Counted from the first letter of the stretch, positions 20,905 to 33,447 are shown. The stretch is DNA of 64,000 nt from Metellina segmentata (GCA_947359465.1 OX375873.1:40458437-40522436), one strand, 5' to 3'. The notes: a model not told the origin generated them from the sequence alone. Numbers and translations are program-made.

Positions 20905-21800
20905 TACAGGGGTTGGACAAAATATGGAAACACCTTAATAAACCATGTAGCCTTGCCTAATATGGTATAGAAAAACCGTTGGTATGCAAACAGCTTGTAA
21001 TCTTCTCGCAATGGATAAATACAGTTCCTGTATGCTTGCCAAGTGAATATTGAACCAGTCTTCCTGCAAAACGATGGCATGCTCAGATAACGATGGTGGC
21101 GGTGGATAGCAATTACGCACTTTCTCTCTAATGTAGACCACAAAGATTCAATAATATTGAGGTCTGGTTACTGTGGGGGATAGCGGATATGTGACAAATC
21201 ATCCTCGAGCTCAGAAAACCAGTCCTGGACGATGTGAGCTGTGTGAACAGGGGATTTGTCGTCTTGGAAGACACAATCACCGTTGGGGAACGAAGTTTGT
21301 ACCATGGAATAGACTTGATCGGACAAAATGGTCACATAATCCTTAGCCTTTATGTGCCATTGCAGAAAAATCATGGAGCTGTCAGAAAAACCACGATATG
21401 GTTGCCCAAACCATCACAGAACCCTTGCCACTTATCACTCTTGGCAACAAGCAGTCTGTATGGCTTGGGATGGCGTTCGCAAGACGTAAACTCGGTCAGA
21501 AGTGTGAAACAAGACTCATCCGACCAAATTACTGTCTTCCAATACTTAATAATCGTTTGTCACGGTCAATTGACATACAATTTCGACTGCTATGTGATGT
21601 AGCGGATAATGTTTTTCCGCTTTTCAAATATGCGGAATAAATCTTAGATACATTACCTTTTCAAACACTACACTATTTGGCTACCTTGCTTACGGAAGCA
21701 TCCACCAGACGAGCTCCAAAAATTTCCCACGTTCGAAGTCTGTTAGCTCTGACATGATGCAATTACAACTTCCCAGAATATTGAATAAGTTATAACATGA
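20905..21800 (-). mobile_element. Tc1/mariner element, decayed
   Basis: The low-coordinate end carries the inverted-repeat sequence TACAGGGGTTGGACAAAATA starting with the TA target. On the minus strand the transposase starts with MSELTDFERGK near 21755. It continues with FQDDKSPVHTAHIVQDWFSE near 21230-21290, where the second catalytic Asp lies, then PDLNIIESLWS near 21120-21160 with the catalytic Glu, and a tail to about 20960. Length is near 800 bases instead of about 1 kb, with several shifts, so it is internally deleted. The matching inverted end at the high-coordinate side was not found. Confidence 0.85.
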
Positions 21801-22129
21801 GCAGTAGTCAAGGCAGTAGAAGGAACTCCAATGGTAATTTTACCCTTCTAATACCATGTTTACAATAACCTTGTTATGATCTTTACATTTACCAAATACT
21901 CCCACTAGTTAACCCAGCAAAATATAGTGACACTTGAAATAAGCATTGATCATGAGGTGAACTTCCAGAAATACATAAGAATAAATAATTTGAAAATTTT
22001 ACTGGACAAAAAATATATTTAGGGTAAAAAAAAAACATTTAAAAAAATATATAAAAATTCAAACTTAGGTACGAAAAACAAACAAACATTACATTTCTTA
22101 CACATTAACAGTACCGTCAAATTGGAAAA
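21801..22129. other. no gene recognised
   Basis: Sequence between the Tc1 and pogo-like remnants; AT-rich, with no motif seen. Confidence 0.5.
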
Positions 22130-22730
22130 TTTCTTTACCGCCTTCTTTGCTACAGGTTGGAATGGGTAAAATTGCTTTGACATGTGGTCTTTGGTAACAC
22201 AGAATTAGTCTTTTTCAACCACAGCGAATTTAGTCGATGCATTTAAGTCCGATGATCTCAAACTCCTTTATGAAGCAAAATCCACCCTTCGTACACACGA
22301 AAAGTGGGTTTTCTTTCTCTTCCCCCCTTTAACATCTACAAGTAGAAACTTAGTCGTTTCAATGTCTTCCATGAATAGCTCAAAAATATTTAACTGCCCC
22401 TACAAGCTAGTCTTCTATAATTTCCTTGAATGTTTGGAGAACTTCAAGCTCTTCACCGTCAATGTTAGTTAATTCTGTCAATAGTTCCTCATCCTTGCTG
22501 TCCTCGAGTTCTGCTTTCCTTTCCATTTGCTTCTTTCTTGGTTTCTTGCTTACCTTCTGGCTCTTTAACTATCTTCTCACCAGGGTTCCTTTTGTTCTTT
22601 TCCTCTTCTGCCTCCTTCAAGCGAGTCAGTACTAGGTCAGTTGTTAGAACTTCTCGATATGTGTTAAGTTTTAGTAAATCAGTCCTTCTGCTCACCAAGA
22701 ACACGAAAAACGCAATTCAAACGTGCTAAA
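22130..22730 (-). pseudogene. pogo/Tigger-like transposase C-terminal remnant
   Basis: On the minus strand, REVLTTDLVLTRLKEAEEEK followed by a Lys/Glu-rich stretch (22490-22670) resembles the (S/T)TP..KxxLEEEK.. region after the DDE domain of pogo-like transposases. Further along, FLLVDVKGG near 22330-22350 resembles their C-terminal D(Y/F)VLV.F..KK motif, and QFYPFQPVAKKAV-like text lies near 22130-22180. Stops and shifts interrupt it. The catalytic part is absent. Confidence 0.45.
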
Positions 22731-23189
22731 TACGATTAAAAACAGAAATTACACTGGATAACATATTGGTTTTCCATCCTAATTAAACGAAACTGTTGGC
22801 AAAGTTATGTTTACAATCACCCCGTCCCTTGAAAAATATGGGGTAATTGTAAACATTCAACTGTAGGTGTATTAAAGTTCCCAGAAGCAAAAGTCAATGA
22901 TTTTCTGTTCGATTGAAACATAACTGACCGTAGTAAAGAATTGGAACAACATACATTTCAATATATTATGGATTGCAACAGAAAATGCTGCACACAATAA
23001 CTTTAAAACCCAAAATTTTCAATTATCATTTTTTTAACTGAACATTTGCTATCAGTTATGATTCAAAGAAATACGGGATCCCCAAATTGCATCCTCAGGG
23101 TTGCCAGCTTTCATATTTCATAACTTTTTAGTTTCTCAGAATCCCACGCGGGCCCTTGTATTACTTGTTTACAACTACCCCGCCTAACC

Positions 23190-23295
23190 TTAAACTGAAA
23201 ACAGGTGGTTGAGCTGATACGATATGTCACAAGGGCAAAATCCCGTATACATGTTCTCACTTTCCATTTCTTTTCAAACCCTACACCGTCATTCA
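23190..23295 (+). repeat. dispersed repeat, shared with 59868-59970
   Basis: GAAAACAGGTGGTTGAG, ACGATATGTCACAAGGGCAA, TCTCAC and CCATTTCTTTT occur in the same order at both places. No function or family was recognised. Confidence 0.8.
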
Positions 23296-24330
23296 AGGAG
23301 AAATGGTCATCTGGTATATGACCTAGGGAAAGATAATTTTCTTTCTACTCAGACCACCCAGCTTAACAACAAAATTATAAGTAGACAAGCGGTGGTAGCG
23401 TTATATCCAACTGTACAAAGGAGGATAAATTCGAAGGGTTGCAATTCTCCGATACATGTATGGAGACTCGTATTCCTTTCCAACCCTAAATAAAATTCCA
23501 ACGACCCAAGACCAAGAATTTACGTAGACTCGTCCGAAACCCCGTGATTAGAACTCCAAGTCGTCGGAACAGGAGGGTACTATTTAACACATTAACTCCT
23601 CGGAACAATTGAATTGAGCTCTGTGATATCTCCCAAAACTGGTCAAGACGACTTGGCTTTGAACTCGCTTAAGAACTGTCTGGGATCTGAATTTTGAAGA
23701 ACAGGTTCAATGGGAAGAAACTCCTTCTTATGATAACCAATGTGTCTAAATATCTGAATACCTTTGTCTCCCGAATAATATATTTTCTTCTCTGAAATAT
23801 TGCTGCTCTCCAGATCTCCTAAGGGGCAGTTCTAGAATGTGCGTAAAGTTTGGGAAGTTCTTAGTTTGGGTCGAAGGAACGAGGATGTTTGTGGGCACAG
23901 GTGTTTTGTCATCAAAATGATGACAACGTATATCATTAAAATAATTAGAAAGTAAAGTATAGCAATTATATCGTATCACACATTTATTCTGTTTCAGTAT
24001 TAATTTTGTATTGGAATACTTATGCAATATGCGTAAAAACTATCAAATGGCAGAACTTTACTGAGTAAAACTACAGCTAATAACACATTTAAAAAATTTT
24101 ACCTAAACTGCCTATTATTGGTGAGATGTTCTGTTTCTTACGTGTAAAAGGATATAGATTTGTGTTTAGTTCTTTAAATTTTATGTCCAATACTTTCCAA
24201 CTCTTCGGCACTAAGACTTTGCCTATTAAAAGGAAAGAGGTTTATTTTCTACCCTAACACACATACACTGTTGTTACTAGTCCTTCACTGACTAGCGGCA
24301 GCTAGAAAGCATCCATGAGTCCCCACACCC
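23296..24330. other. no gene recognised
   Basis: Open frames at 23224-23493 and 23746-24027 show no motif I can assign. Confidence 0.45.
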
Positions 24331-24612
24331 TCAAAAAGTCAAGGGCGTGCAAAGGATCCGTCTAAAAAGAAACCCCTGGAGAGCTGGGGACAAGAGAGGA
24401 TGTGCTCTGTGGATACACTCTTCTCCTGTCTCCAAAAACTCCTTAATACCGTGGTTATAAAAACAGCCACGCAAGTAACCACTAGCAAATCTATACAATG
24501 TCGCCTGGTATGCTCTATCACAAGAGAGGCCATTTGATCCACCTGGACTCTCCCGCCGGCAATATTCCACATTGACTAACACCCAAGCACTCCTTAGCTC
24601 CGGATTTCGCAA
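24331..24612 (-). pseudogene. non-LTR retrotransposon 3' remnant
   Basis: A minus-strand frame contains HTRRHCID and then, in the overlapping frame, STEHILSCPQLS, which resembles the (E)T.EHIL..CP segment near the end of Jockey/R1-like polyproteins. Two overlapping frames share the motif pieces, so at least one shift has occurred. Only this segment is recognisable. Confidence 0.4.
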
Positions 24613-24639
24613 CTACGCCAATCCTTGATAGACCAGGGT

Positions 24640-25560
24640 CGATAATTTTTAAAATGGTAAAAAGTGAAAAAAAATTATAGTAGGATGAAACCCGTTAAAA
24701 AAGGACGAGAATATAACAAAAATGAAAGGAAAAATAATTTACGGGCGATCTGAGGTCGGGAAGTGGAAGGGGGTGAGTTTTTAAGGGTAAAAAACGGTGT
24801 ATCTCAATTTCCGGCAAAACTACAAGTCCTATGGAAAAAAATTTAATGACAAAGTTGTAGATAATAAAGAGACCTACAACTTTCGTAATTATACTTTTTT
24901 CACATAACCTCAAAATTTATGTGAAAAATTCAAATAATCAAGTTTTTGGTTTTTTATTTTTATCTATTGCTAAAAAAAATTTTTTTTCACGAAATTTTGG
25001 GAAAACTTACCTTTTTATGTCCTAAAGACGCTGTAATTTTTTTGATTTGAAATATTTATTTTTTTACCTTATTTTGACTTAATATCGAAAAAACACCCCA
25101 ATTTTCAATCGAAAATTCTCGCGTCAAAATATCAGCTTTTTAAAAAAAGTTGGGAAGTTTTTTGTTCGTTGAAGTCTCTTCTTTCTGATAATGTAAAAAA
25201 ATATATACATTACTATGGTAAATGTTCTCAGAAAATGCAAAGAAAAGAAAAAAATTAGAATCCGAAAATTTTTTTTTAATCACTATGTACAATTTTGAGC
25301 TATTTAGTAAAATTTACACTTTAATTACTTGAAAAACGTAAGATTCTATGTTACATTGAAAACAAAAAAATACAAATCGAAATATACTACTATAATTAAC
25401 AACCAAATAAGTTAATATTTAATAAGACATCTACAATATTTTGAGAAAGTTGTAGAATATTCTTTAAATTATGTGCATAGATGCTTATTTATTGCTATTT
25501 TAAGATAACTTATATACCTGAGTTACCTAGTGATAATTTTAGCCCATCAAAAGGTATTTC
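24640..25560. other. AT-rich non-coding block with AAAGTTGTAG hairpins
   Basis: No coding frame. AAAGTTGTAG and its complement CTACAACTTT face each other at about 24852-24884, and AAGTTGTAGAATATTCT recurs near 25445. G+C is very low except for a GGGAAGTGGAAGGGGG patch near 24757. It lies just upstream of the unclassified gene family at 25.95 kb and may be that element's 5' flank. Confidence 0.4.
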
Positions 25561-25953
25561 ATAGAGAAGTGGGGAAGGGGCTAGGCGGGTCTAGGTCTTT
25601 CTACCTGTTATTTCGTAGCAGCTGTAAAAACCGTTAGCCAGTATTCGAGATACAGAGCAGTAAACAACATCGTTCATAAAAATACACGTGCAGGCTGAGT
25701 TACTTCAAGAAAACTGTGACAAATTTACTTTAAAACACACTTTTGGAATCTACATAGCAAGGTAAATACCAACTATATTTTAATCTGTATCAATCAACTC
25801 TAAAATAAAAATAATAATATTTTTCGTCATACATAGTATGCTTAATGTAACATAACCTAAAAAATTAAAGTCGAATGATCAAGTCTTTTGAATCAAGTTA
25901 ACTTTTTTTATCAGTGTAAGTACTCATGATAAAACTGTAAAGCCATTATTAAT

Positions 25954-27906
25954 TTGATTTTGTCTTTTCAGATTATCAATATGGATGAATCTGTTTGTAT
26001 AATCTGCAATAAAGCAGATGATAAGCAAGTGTATGAAATAAAAAAAGCAGCTTTGAATCGTTTAGTGGGGTCTAGCAAGAAAAGAATCGACAATAAATAC
26101 AAAAAATTTGAGACTTTGGCATCAGCTTTTATTCATCGAACTTGTCAAAGTCAATATAATGATGAAACTGCAATAGCTACATTCTGTAGTTCAAGACATA
26201 GAAAATCAACGGAAGGAAAGGAAATAAATAAAGACGATCTTAGATTTAATTTTCAATCTCATTGCTTTATCTGCGGTGGGTTTTTCGGTAATATTTCAAA
26301 AGAAAAAAATTTCATCTGTTCAAAGTAATGATACCAAGAGATAATATATTACAATATATTAAACAACAAAACACATTAAATGATTTCGATAAAAACATTT
26401 CAGCTCGTTTGAAAAATGTGCCAGATTTAGTCGCTATAAAAGCGCATTATCACACTGGTTGTATGTCTACTTTTTATAACAAAAGAACTGAAAGAAAAAG
26501 GGGACGCTCAGCAAGTGAGAACACTAAGAATTTTAGTAATTATCTTATTAATTATATCGTTGACAATGGAACAGAATGTCAATTTTCTGTCAATGAAATA
26601 AAAAAGGGATTTTCAGGAGATCTCCCAGACTACACAACTATTAAGAACAAATTGAAGGAGCATTTTCAAAACGATATCGAGTGTCATTTAATTAAAAAAG
26701 ACATGATAATTTTATACAAAAATGGTACTGCAAGTAAGAAACTCTGCAAAGACTGGTACGAAAATAGATTAAAAAGTAAAGAAGACGAACGAAGTAGAAT
26801 TGTTCAAATGGCTGCTGAAATTGTTTTAGAAGATATACGTTCTAAAGTATACGATATGAATTACTACGAAATTCCAGATTTAAACGAATGCAATCTCTTT
26901 AAGGATGTTCCTGAATCTTTGCAAGTTTTTTTTAATATTGTGTGCAAAAGTAATAAAGAAAAGAGTACAAATAATGTTCGTAGGATGGATAAAAAAGTGG
27001 CCACAATGTCTCATTGTATCATCACATCCGTAAGGCCACGTTCTTTTTTATCTCCAATTTTACTTGGTTTGTCGTCAATGATTCACAAAAAATATGCCTC
27101 TAAAGGATTGATCGACTCATTATCTAATTTAGGTTTGTACTCCTCATATAAAGAAACTTTGCGCTTTGAAGCGTCGATTATCAAGGACCCTGCTAATCAT
27201 ACGTTTTCTCCAGATTCATACGTTCAATTTATTTATGACAATGCAGATCATAATATATGCACGATTGATGGCAAGAATACTTTTCATGCAATGGGTGGAA
27301 TAATGGTCGTTACTCCGGCGTCTAGTGTTACTTCAAAGAAAACCATCTCTAGATTAAAACAGATTCCCTCTTCTGAAGAAATAGGCGAAATTGGATTTGT
27401 GAAATTGAAACGTTTTGAAAACAAAAATTCCGATGGATTGAAAACAGTTCAGGTAGAAGATATTTTAGACGTTACGGACATCTATGAAATTTCTTCGGCA
27501 GATTTTACATGGTCTTATTCAAAATTTGCAAACAGCAAATCCGATGGTTGGAATGGGTTCATGGAGATGGTTGTATACTAATTTGCCTTATCATACTTCA
27601 AAAATTATTCCTGTGCCGTTTATAAAAAATCCACCGAGTGATTATGATACCATTTTTACATCGTTAGTAGAAGCGGCTAAACAATGCCAAAAAAAAGAGC
27701 AAAAGATTGTTTTCGTGACGTTTGTTCAACCGCTATACCATAAAGCTCGTGAAATCTTAGCCAGTATTAATTTAGATAATGATCCCTACAATTTGACGTC
27801 AATCCAAGTAAGACTTGGGGGATTTCATTTATTGATGTCGTTCCTTGGAGCGATTGGATTCATCATGGATGGTAGTGGACTTACTGATGGTAGATGGACA
27901 GACTGA
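25954..27906 (+). pseudogene. unclassified zinc-binding multicopy protein, frameshifted
   Basis: Three frames join into one long protein of about 640 residues with shifts near 26325 (in an A run) and near 27578. The first part has CIICNK...HRTCQSQY, and across the first shift CFICGG...YHTGCMSTFY: two C-x2-C...H-x3-C units that look zinc-binding. The middle has QFIYDNADHN, TFHAMGGI and VTPASS; the end has DGWNGFMEM, PFIKNPPSDYDTI, VRLGGFHLLMSFLGAIGFIM and MDGSGL. These blocks recur in many predicted arthropod proteins known to me only as uncharacterised, repeated sequences. This suggests a transposon family, but I cannot name its superfamily. The C-terminus stops early near 27900. Confidence 0.8.
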
Positions 27907-27941
27907 ATATTTCAATATTATTATATAATATTGAAATATTC
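27905..27941. repeat. perfect 16-bp inverted repeat at gene break
   Basis: GAATATTTCAATATTA, a 5-base spacer, then its exact complement. It lies exactly where the unclassified coding sequence loses its family pattern. It could be a hairpin or the scar of a deletion. Confidence 0.85.
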
Positions 27942-27989
27942 AAGTGAAACCACTTCCCCTACATGAAGATAAACACTAATGAGTCGGTA

Positions 27990-28620
27990 CAGTGGCGGAT
28001 TAAGCGGTAAGCGGTTGCGTTGGACCCAGAATACCGAAGGGCCTCGAGGTCTTAACATGTTTTTCCACTAGTGTTGGAGGAAAGTTGTGACAGCGTCTTT
28101 ACAATGTGCGTCTTTAATTGCAGTGAAAATAGTTTCTAATACAAGATGGTCAGCAAGAGCACATGCTGTATTAGCTTTAAAACTTGGTTTCACCCCATAT
28201 AAAGAGGCTTTAACTGAAATTTGTCATTTAGAAGAAGAAAAAAGTTACTATAGTGGAGGCGACTTGACTACTGAAGAAAATGGACATTAATGAAACCGCT
28301 CTGATGAAAGTGTTATTTGAAATACTAATTTACAAAGAATAACTGCTACTAGTAAATCACTATAATCAGTGGAATGCGAACTATTGGAAGGATCCTAGTA
28401 TATAGGATATATCCCCTACTGAATTCATTAGAAAATAGTATCAATAATTTCAGAGAAAAAGTTGAAAAAGAAGCAACTGATTTATCATGGCTCTCATTTA
28501 ATGTGGAAGATGGTCAAACTCGCAAACATCAAAAGAGAAAAACGTTTTTTTATGAAAACGAAGAAGTCAGACACATGAATATATAACAAGAGAAAATTTC
28601 ATATTCAATTCATTTTATGT
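27990..28620 (+). pseudogene. hAT transposase remnant (ZMYM1-like)
   Basis: Starts with CAGTGGCGGATTAAG, typical of hAT inverted ends. From about 28110 a frame reads VSNTRWSARAHAVLALKLGF then ALTEI, like the L(S)xTRW.AR..A..AL block of ZMYM1/TTF-type hAT transposases. After shifts it continues ISPTEFIRK, then NFREKVEKEATDLSW near 28450-28495, RKHQKRK near 28530 and FNSFY near 28605. The N-terminal half and the other end are missing. A related fragment occurs at 39700-39888. Confidence 0.65.
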
Positions 28621-28992
28621 CTTACTAGCCACTGCGTATGGCCAGCACGATTGCACCAGCATTTATTGAAACTCTTAATTTATGCTATAATATGAAATGA
28701 AACTCAAGATATAATTTGAGGTTTGGTTAAGTGGTTAAGGAAGTAATAAAATTTGTGATACATTCCTATTTATATATTTTTGTGTAATTTTTTTTGTTCA
28801 TTATTATTTATAAGTCTTCAAATTTTGTTATTGTATATTTGAAATTTTTGCATATTTTTTTTTTTACTCTGGGTTACATTAAAATGAAATGAAATTTAAT
28901 TTTGCAATCGGAAATCTTTTTTTTATATATTATCCATCGTAAATTACCTATTAGGTAATTTAAAATTTTGGTTTGAAATAAATTAAATTTAC
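28621..28992. other. no gene recognised
   Basis: AT-rich spacer between the hAT remnant and a candidate host exon. Confidence 0.5.
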
Positions 28993-29174
28993 AATTTCTT
29001 GATACAATGTTTCTTGTTTGTCTCAAGAACACATCCAAGAAAAACAGTTGAAATCCGTAACAAAGTATCAAAAAAGCTGATGAACAAATTGAAATGACAA
29101 GAATAAATGTCATTGGACTACGTGAAGTACGTGACTGCTTCATCAGAGCTATGATAAATTCACGACGAATTATG
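28993..29174 (-). CDS. candidate first coding exon with signal anchor
   Basis: After the acceptor ACATTTTCAG on the minus strand, about 31 bases of leader precede an ATG at 29143. The frame encodes MKQSRTSRSPMTFILVISIC and then a hydrophobic run ending near residue 35 (LILCYGFQLFFLDVF), with a candidate donor GTAAAT after about 50 codons. A short basic N-terminus before one hydrophobic helix suits a type II membrane protein such as a Golgi enzyme, but the family is unknown. The leader exon at 33448 could be its 5' UTR exon. Downstream exons were not identified. Confidence 0.4.
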
Positions 29175-29327
29175 CTGAAAATGTAATTATTAAAAACAGT
29201 ATAAACTAGACTGTGTTTAGTTTCACTTAAGTGTGTTTTTACCTTTCAAGGTAATATGACGGAATTTTCCATTTTTGAATTTTAGGCACTCAGGTAATAT
29301 CAGATGTTTAAAGAAATTGGAAATTTA

Positions 29328-30951
29328 GGCAAGCCGCACACCGGAGAGACCGCAAAGCGACGCGCGATAAGTAGTCGTCAGAACGTCTGAATCCACAGGC
29401 TTCCACTCGCTATGTCCGCACACCAAAAAGACAGGCGACAGAGAGTCTCTTTCCGGTCGCTTTCCTCTAGTATCGCTTGTCGCCTGTCGTTTGTTGCGTG
29501 CAGCATTTTTCGGCGAGTCGCTTACGCGTCGCGCGAAAACTAAAATCAAGAACATGGGCAGTGTAATGATCAGGTAAATATCATTTTAATATTCCAACTA
29601 ACCACATTGAATTTCTTCATTAATATTAATTAGATTTCAAATGTGCTTGTTTTTCTGTTGAATTTCTCTCGCAGTAAACCTATTATATATTTTCAATTTC
29701 ATAATGTAGAGATGATTTATATGGTTTTTGAGTAAATACTCCTTTTTTAATATGAAATATAAATTTACTTGATTCAAGTAACCCTATTAAATTATCCTGT
29801 CTCCTATGTTAGTTAATAATTTTCTTATTTGTTATACTAGCTTAAATACCCTGAGTAGCACAGGGTATTAAAGAAAATTATCTGACTCACAGAACAATTT
29901 TTATCTCCCATAATCTTTTCTCAACATACTCCATTATCAGATGAGTGAATTCACTTTTACATTCCAAATACAAATTTCATAAATATTGAATATTTATTCT
30001 AGATAATGTAAAGAATTCTGAGGGATCAATGTATAAAATTTCTCCATATGAATTGAATCAATATAACAAAATGAAAAAATTAAAATGGGCAATTAATTAT
30101 GAAGATTTATGTGCAAAATTTGAATGCTTTGTGATACTATAGAAAATTGTTCTATTGAGAGGCTCTTTAAATTTTTTATGAACAAACTACAATACTAAAT
30201 AAACATCTTTGAACAAAGCACGTTTCCATAATTGTAATAATTTGAGTGAATATATTTCGAGCATCTTCACTCAACACATAGCGAATGGTTTAAATTGGCC
30301 ATGTGCGATTTGTAGTCACACAGAATGTTTCAAACAAAATTACCACTGATGGACATCTTTGGTCAGTGGCCCAAGATGAAAATATTTGTCTGGTAATTAT
30401 GATCCCAATCAGTAAGTACTGTTATTTATTCAAAGGGAGGATGATTTTTAATATAATTCTGGGGTGAACTCAGTATGAGCAAAGTTTTAAACTTATTTGA
30501 ATAAAATAACATACATCTTGTTCAGTATTTCATTTTAAATATTAAACATAACAATAAGAAAAATTCAATGTAAAATTGTGATTTAAATCAATGTTATTTT
30601 TTAACGAAAAATCACTTGGATTTAAATTGACATACTCTGATTAGTAATGACATAAAAAGGTATGATTGTGAAAGTCTCCCATTTAAAATTTTCTTGTATA
30701 TTTGTTTCCAGTTGAACAGAGTTGTTCCATCACATCGTCATCCGAGGAATCCGCCATAATGTATGAATAAACAACAAACTTTGGCGGTTTTTTTTGTAAA
30801 CACCTGAAATGCGCATGCGTCGAACCGGTCGCCTGTTTCTGCGGTGTGCGTATAGTTTCTCGTCGCGTAGAGATATCCACTGAGGACTAGAAACCTGAAA
30901 TCGACATCGTATCGCGTGTCTCTTTTCGGTCTCCCCGGTGTGCGGCTTGCC
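29328..30951. mobile_element. PIF/Harbinger-type element, non-autonomous
   Basis: Inverted ends of about 25 bases beginning GGCAAGCCGCACACCGG match at both sides with one difference. Each is flanked by the 3-base target TTA (29325-29327 and 30952-30954), the TWA duplication used by PIF/Harbinger. Sequence next to the ends is G+C-rich, the middle AT-rich. No transposase domain is seen. On the minus strand near 30750 a short frame MADSSDDDVMEQL looks like the start of a lost gene. A Helitron-type end lies inside (29836-29868). Confidence 0.85.
29836..29868 (-). mobile_element. Helentron/Helitron 3' end
   Basis: On the minus strand the hairpin ATACCCTG-loop-CAGGGTAT is followed by TTAAG and CTAGT, the hairpin-plus-CTAGT layout of Helentron-like 3' ends. 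Similar ends occur at 54681-54707 and 63871-63899. The 5' end of this copy is not clear. Confidence 0.6.
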
Positions 30952-30954
30952 TTA

Positions 30955-33380
30955 GAGAGATAATAATTAATTTAAAATATATTAAATGAAAAGGGTCAGA
31001 CTCACTAAAATGACTGTGTATTTTTACTAGAGTGATTACGTCTTTTTTCGCCCTCTTGTGAATAATTCCTTCAGCCGATGCAATAGGCATTTATTCTGTG
31101 CACTCTATGTCCATATCCCTTTATTAGAAGACAAGGTATGCCTTTTGCAGTCTCAGCAATATAGAACTCGCTGTATAGTTGAAGTCTCTGGATTAAAAGT
31201 GAACTCTAGGCTCTCCTAACAGTGACTGCGGTCTCCGAGTCTCACAGAGTCCGAGTTGTGCATTCACTAAAAGCCCAGTGCTTCAGGTAATTTCTTGACA
31301 AAGCCTTTTATGAAGCAAAAACTGTTAACTGAAGATGCCCATTACCTGACGACAACATTGTGATACTATGTAAGAGTTTTTGAGTTCAACTATGGAAAAC
31401 AGGAAAAGTCCAACAGAGTACCTCTAACCACTTTGTTAGAAAGGCGTGAGTACGCCCATTCGAAAAGACTGAGGGGTCTAAACAGATCTTTTAGGTGGGA
31501 AGCACATAAAAGTCAGCTACTAATGCGAATCGTTAAAAGAGACACCTTTGAAAATCAGAGATGCAGGATTCTTTGTGTGCTTTATTTAGAGATAGGAACA
31601 ACATTAGAAAGAGAATCACATGCAAAAGAAAATTCTTCGAAACATGAGGACACAGAAAAACTGTTCCTAAAACCAATTGAACGGAAACATTAATCTTCTG
31701 CCGACTCAATCGAACAACAATGACCCCTATCATTCAATATCCTCGGGCAACTCACTCTAGACCACAAGATAAACGCACCTGTGCTTACTAAAGGGAATGA
31801 AAACGACAAACCTCGTGGTGAAATCTGTTAACGATCTTTTTAAACGACTCGTTCTTAACAAAAGATCTTGACGAGTTGTTCTTCAGAAAAATTAGCCAGA
31901 TCTTTTAGCAGATATATTTGGTGGTGAAATAAAATTTTAAGTGTTACAAATAACCTTAAAAAAAAAGTTAAGTGATAGGAGATATTTGCAAATGGTATGA
32001 AATTCATGTTTAAATATTCGTGGATTGAAATAGAAGTGTAAACATTAATGAATGGTAAAATTTTTAAAGAAATGCTAATTAAAGAAGGTTTTTTTTCTTA
32101 TCATTACTTTGACTTTGGATAGATTGTTTACCTTCAACAGATACCAGTGTCTAAATCTTTCTGTAATCCGAAAACTAATTTTTCTGGATTTTATATTCTT
32201 AACTGTTCATATTACAGCAAAATTTTTCAAAGTAAACAGTGTTGAAGGGACCAGTACCGTCCTATCGCAGTTAAAATGGTCAAAATTTAACGAACATTTT
32301 CTCATATTCTTATTAGCGTTGCGATTTGAAATTTTTTGTTATACAGGTTATAAAGACACTTTTAAACACTTCAACGCAATAATTTTTTAAAAAACATAAA
32401 TTTTGAGAGTTTGTTTTAAGAAATGACCGATTTTCAACAATCAAAATAAAATTTTCTGAGCAGATTGAATAAAAATGCCTGTGTTAAAATATGTTATGTT
32501 ACACTTGTAAATCAATTTATATTAATATTTGCTTGAATAGACTTTAGGAAATGTTCCTTTTATGGAAAAAATGCACATTTTAAGATATTGAATTTTAAAG
32601 CATAAAATTGACCTTACTTCAGATTCATACAGGTATATTTCATAAAATTATCTAAATTACTTCTATTCAACTTATTTCCATAAATAAGTAATAACAATAA
32701 CAATAAATAATAATTTCCATAAACACTTATTTATATTGATGAAAAAAATAATAGACATTTTTAAAGATTGTTGTGCACCTTTAATGAAACAGAAATATGA
32801 GTAGGATTTCTATTGAAATACAAACTGCTAAACTACAAATATATTTTCATGCTCTTTAGATGTAAAGCTTCACCTTGGATGTAACGTAGATAAATATTTT
32901 TGATTGCAATACTAGGAAAAACTGCATGAGTTTATTGATACATAATGCTGTGAAGTTTATAAGTTAATGTATGGAGAATGTGTATTAAGTATTGTTATTA
33001 TATATGTTGGTTAATTGGGATATTCAAAATTGTTTGGACGCACAAAAACTATAAACTTAAGGAAAAAAAACACCCATTTTCGTAATGGATGGAAACGGAA
33101 TGATTGTAATGGAATGGAACAATGAATTGTTTCCGAGACTGTTTCGACTGAGCAAAGCAGCCATTAAGAAAGTAAAAAATGTATTTGAAGGTCTCTAAAC
33201 GTAAAAGTAATTAACAACAAGTTAAAATTTCCTTCATTAGTGCATTCTCAAAAGTAATGTATTACAATAACTGACTAAAACAAATTTAGAATACAAATAT
33301 AATTCCATAGCATTAAATTTTTAAGCGCTGCGAATGCTTAGCGATTCCTTTATTCAGTATTTAAACACCTACGCTTACTT
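30955..33380. other. no gene recognised
   Basis: AT-rich, with scattered short frames (for example 31433-31693 and 32109-32390) that have no motif. A patch near 31810-31880 has facing AACGA(G/T)CT-like words but no defined ends. Confidence 0.5.
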
Positions 33381-33447
33381 TCTAACCTAGGTGAAGCGGT
33401 ACATTAACTTACAAAACATAGAAAATAAAAAAATGATAATGTCTTAC

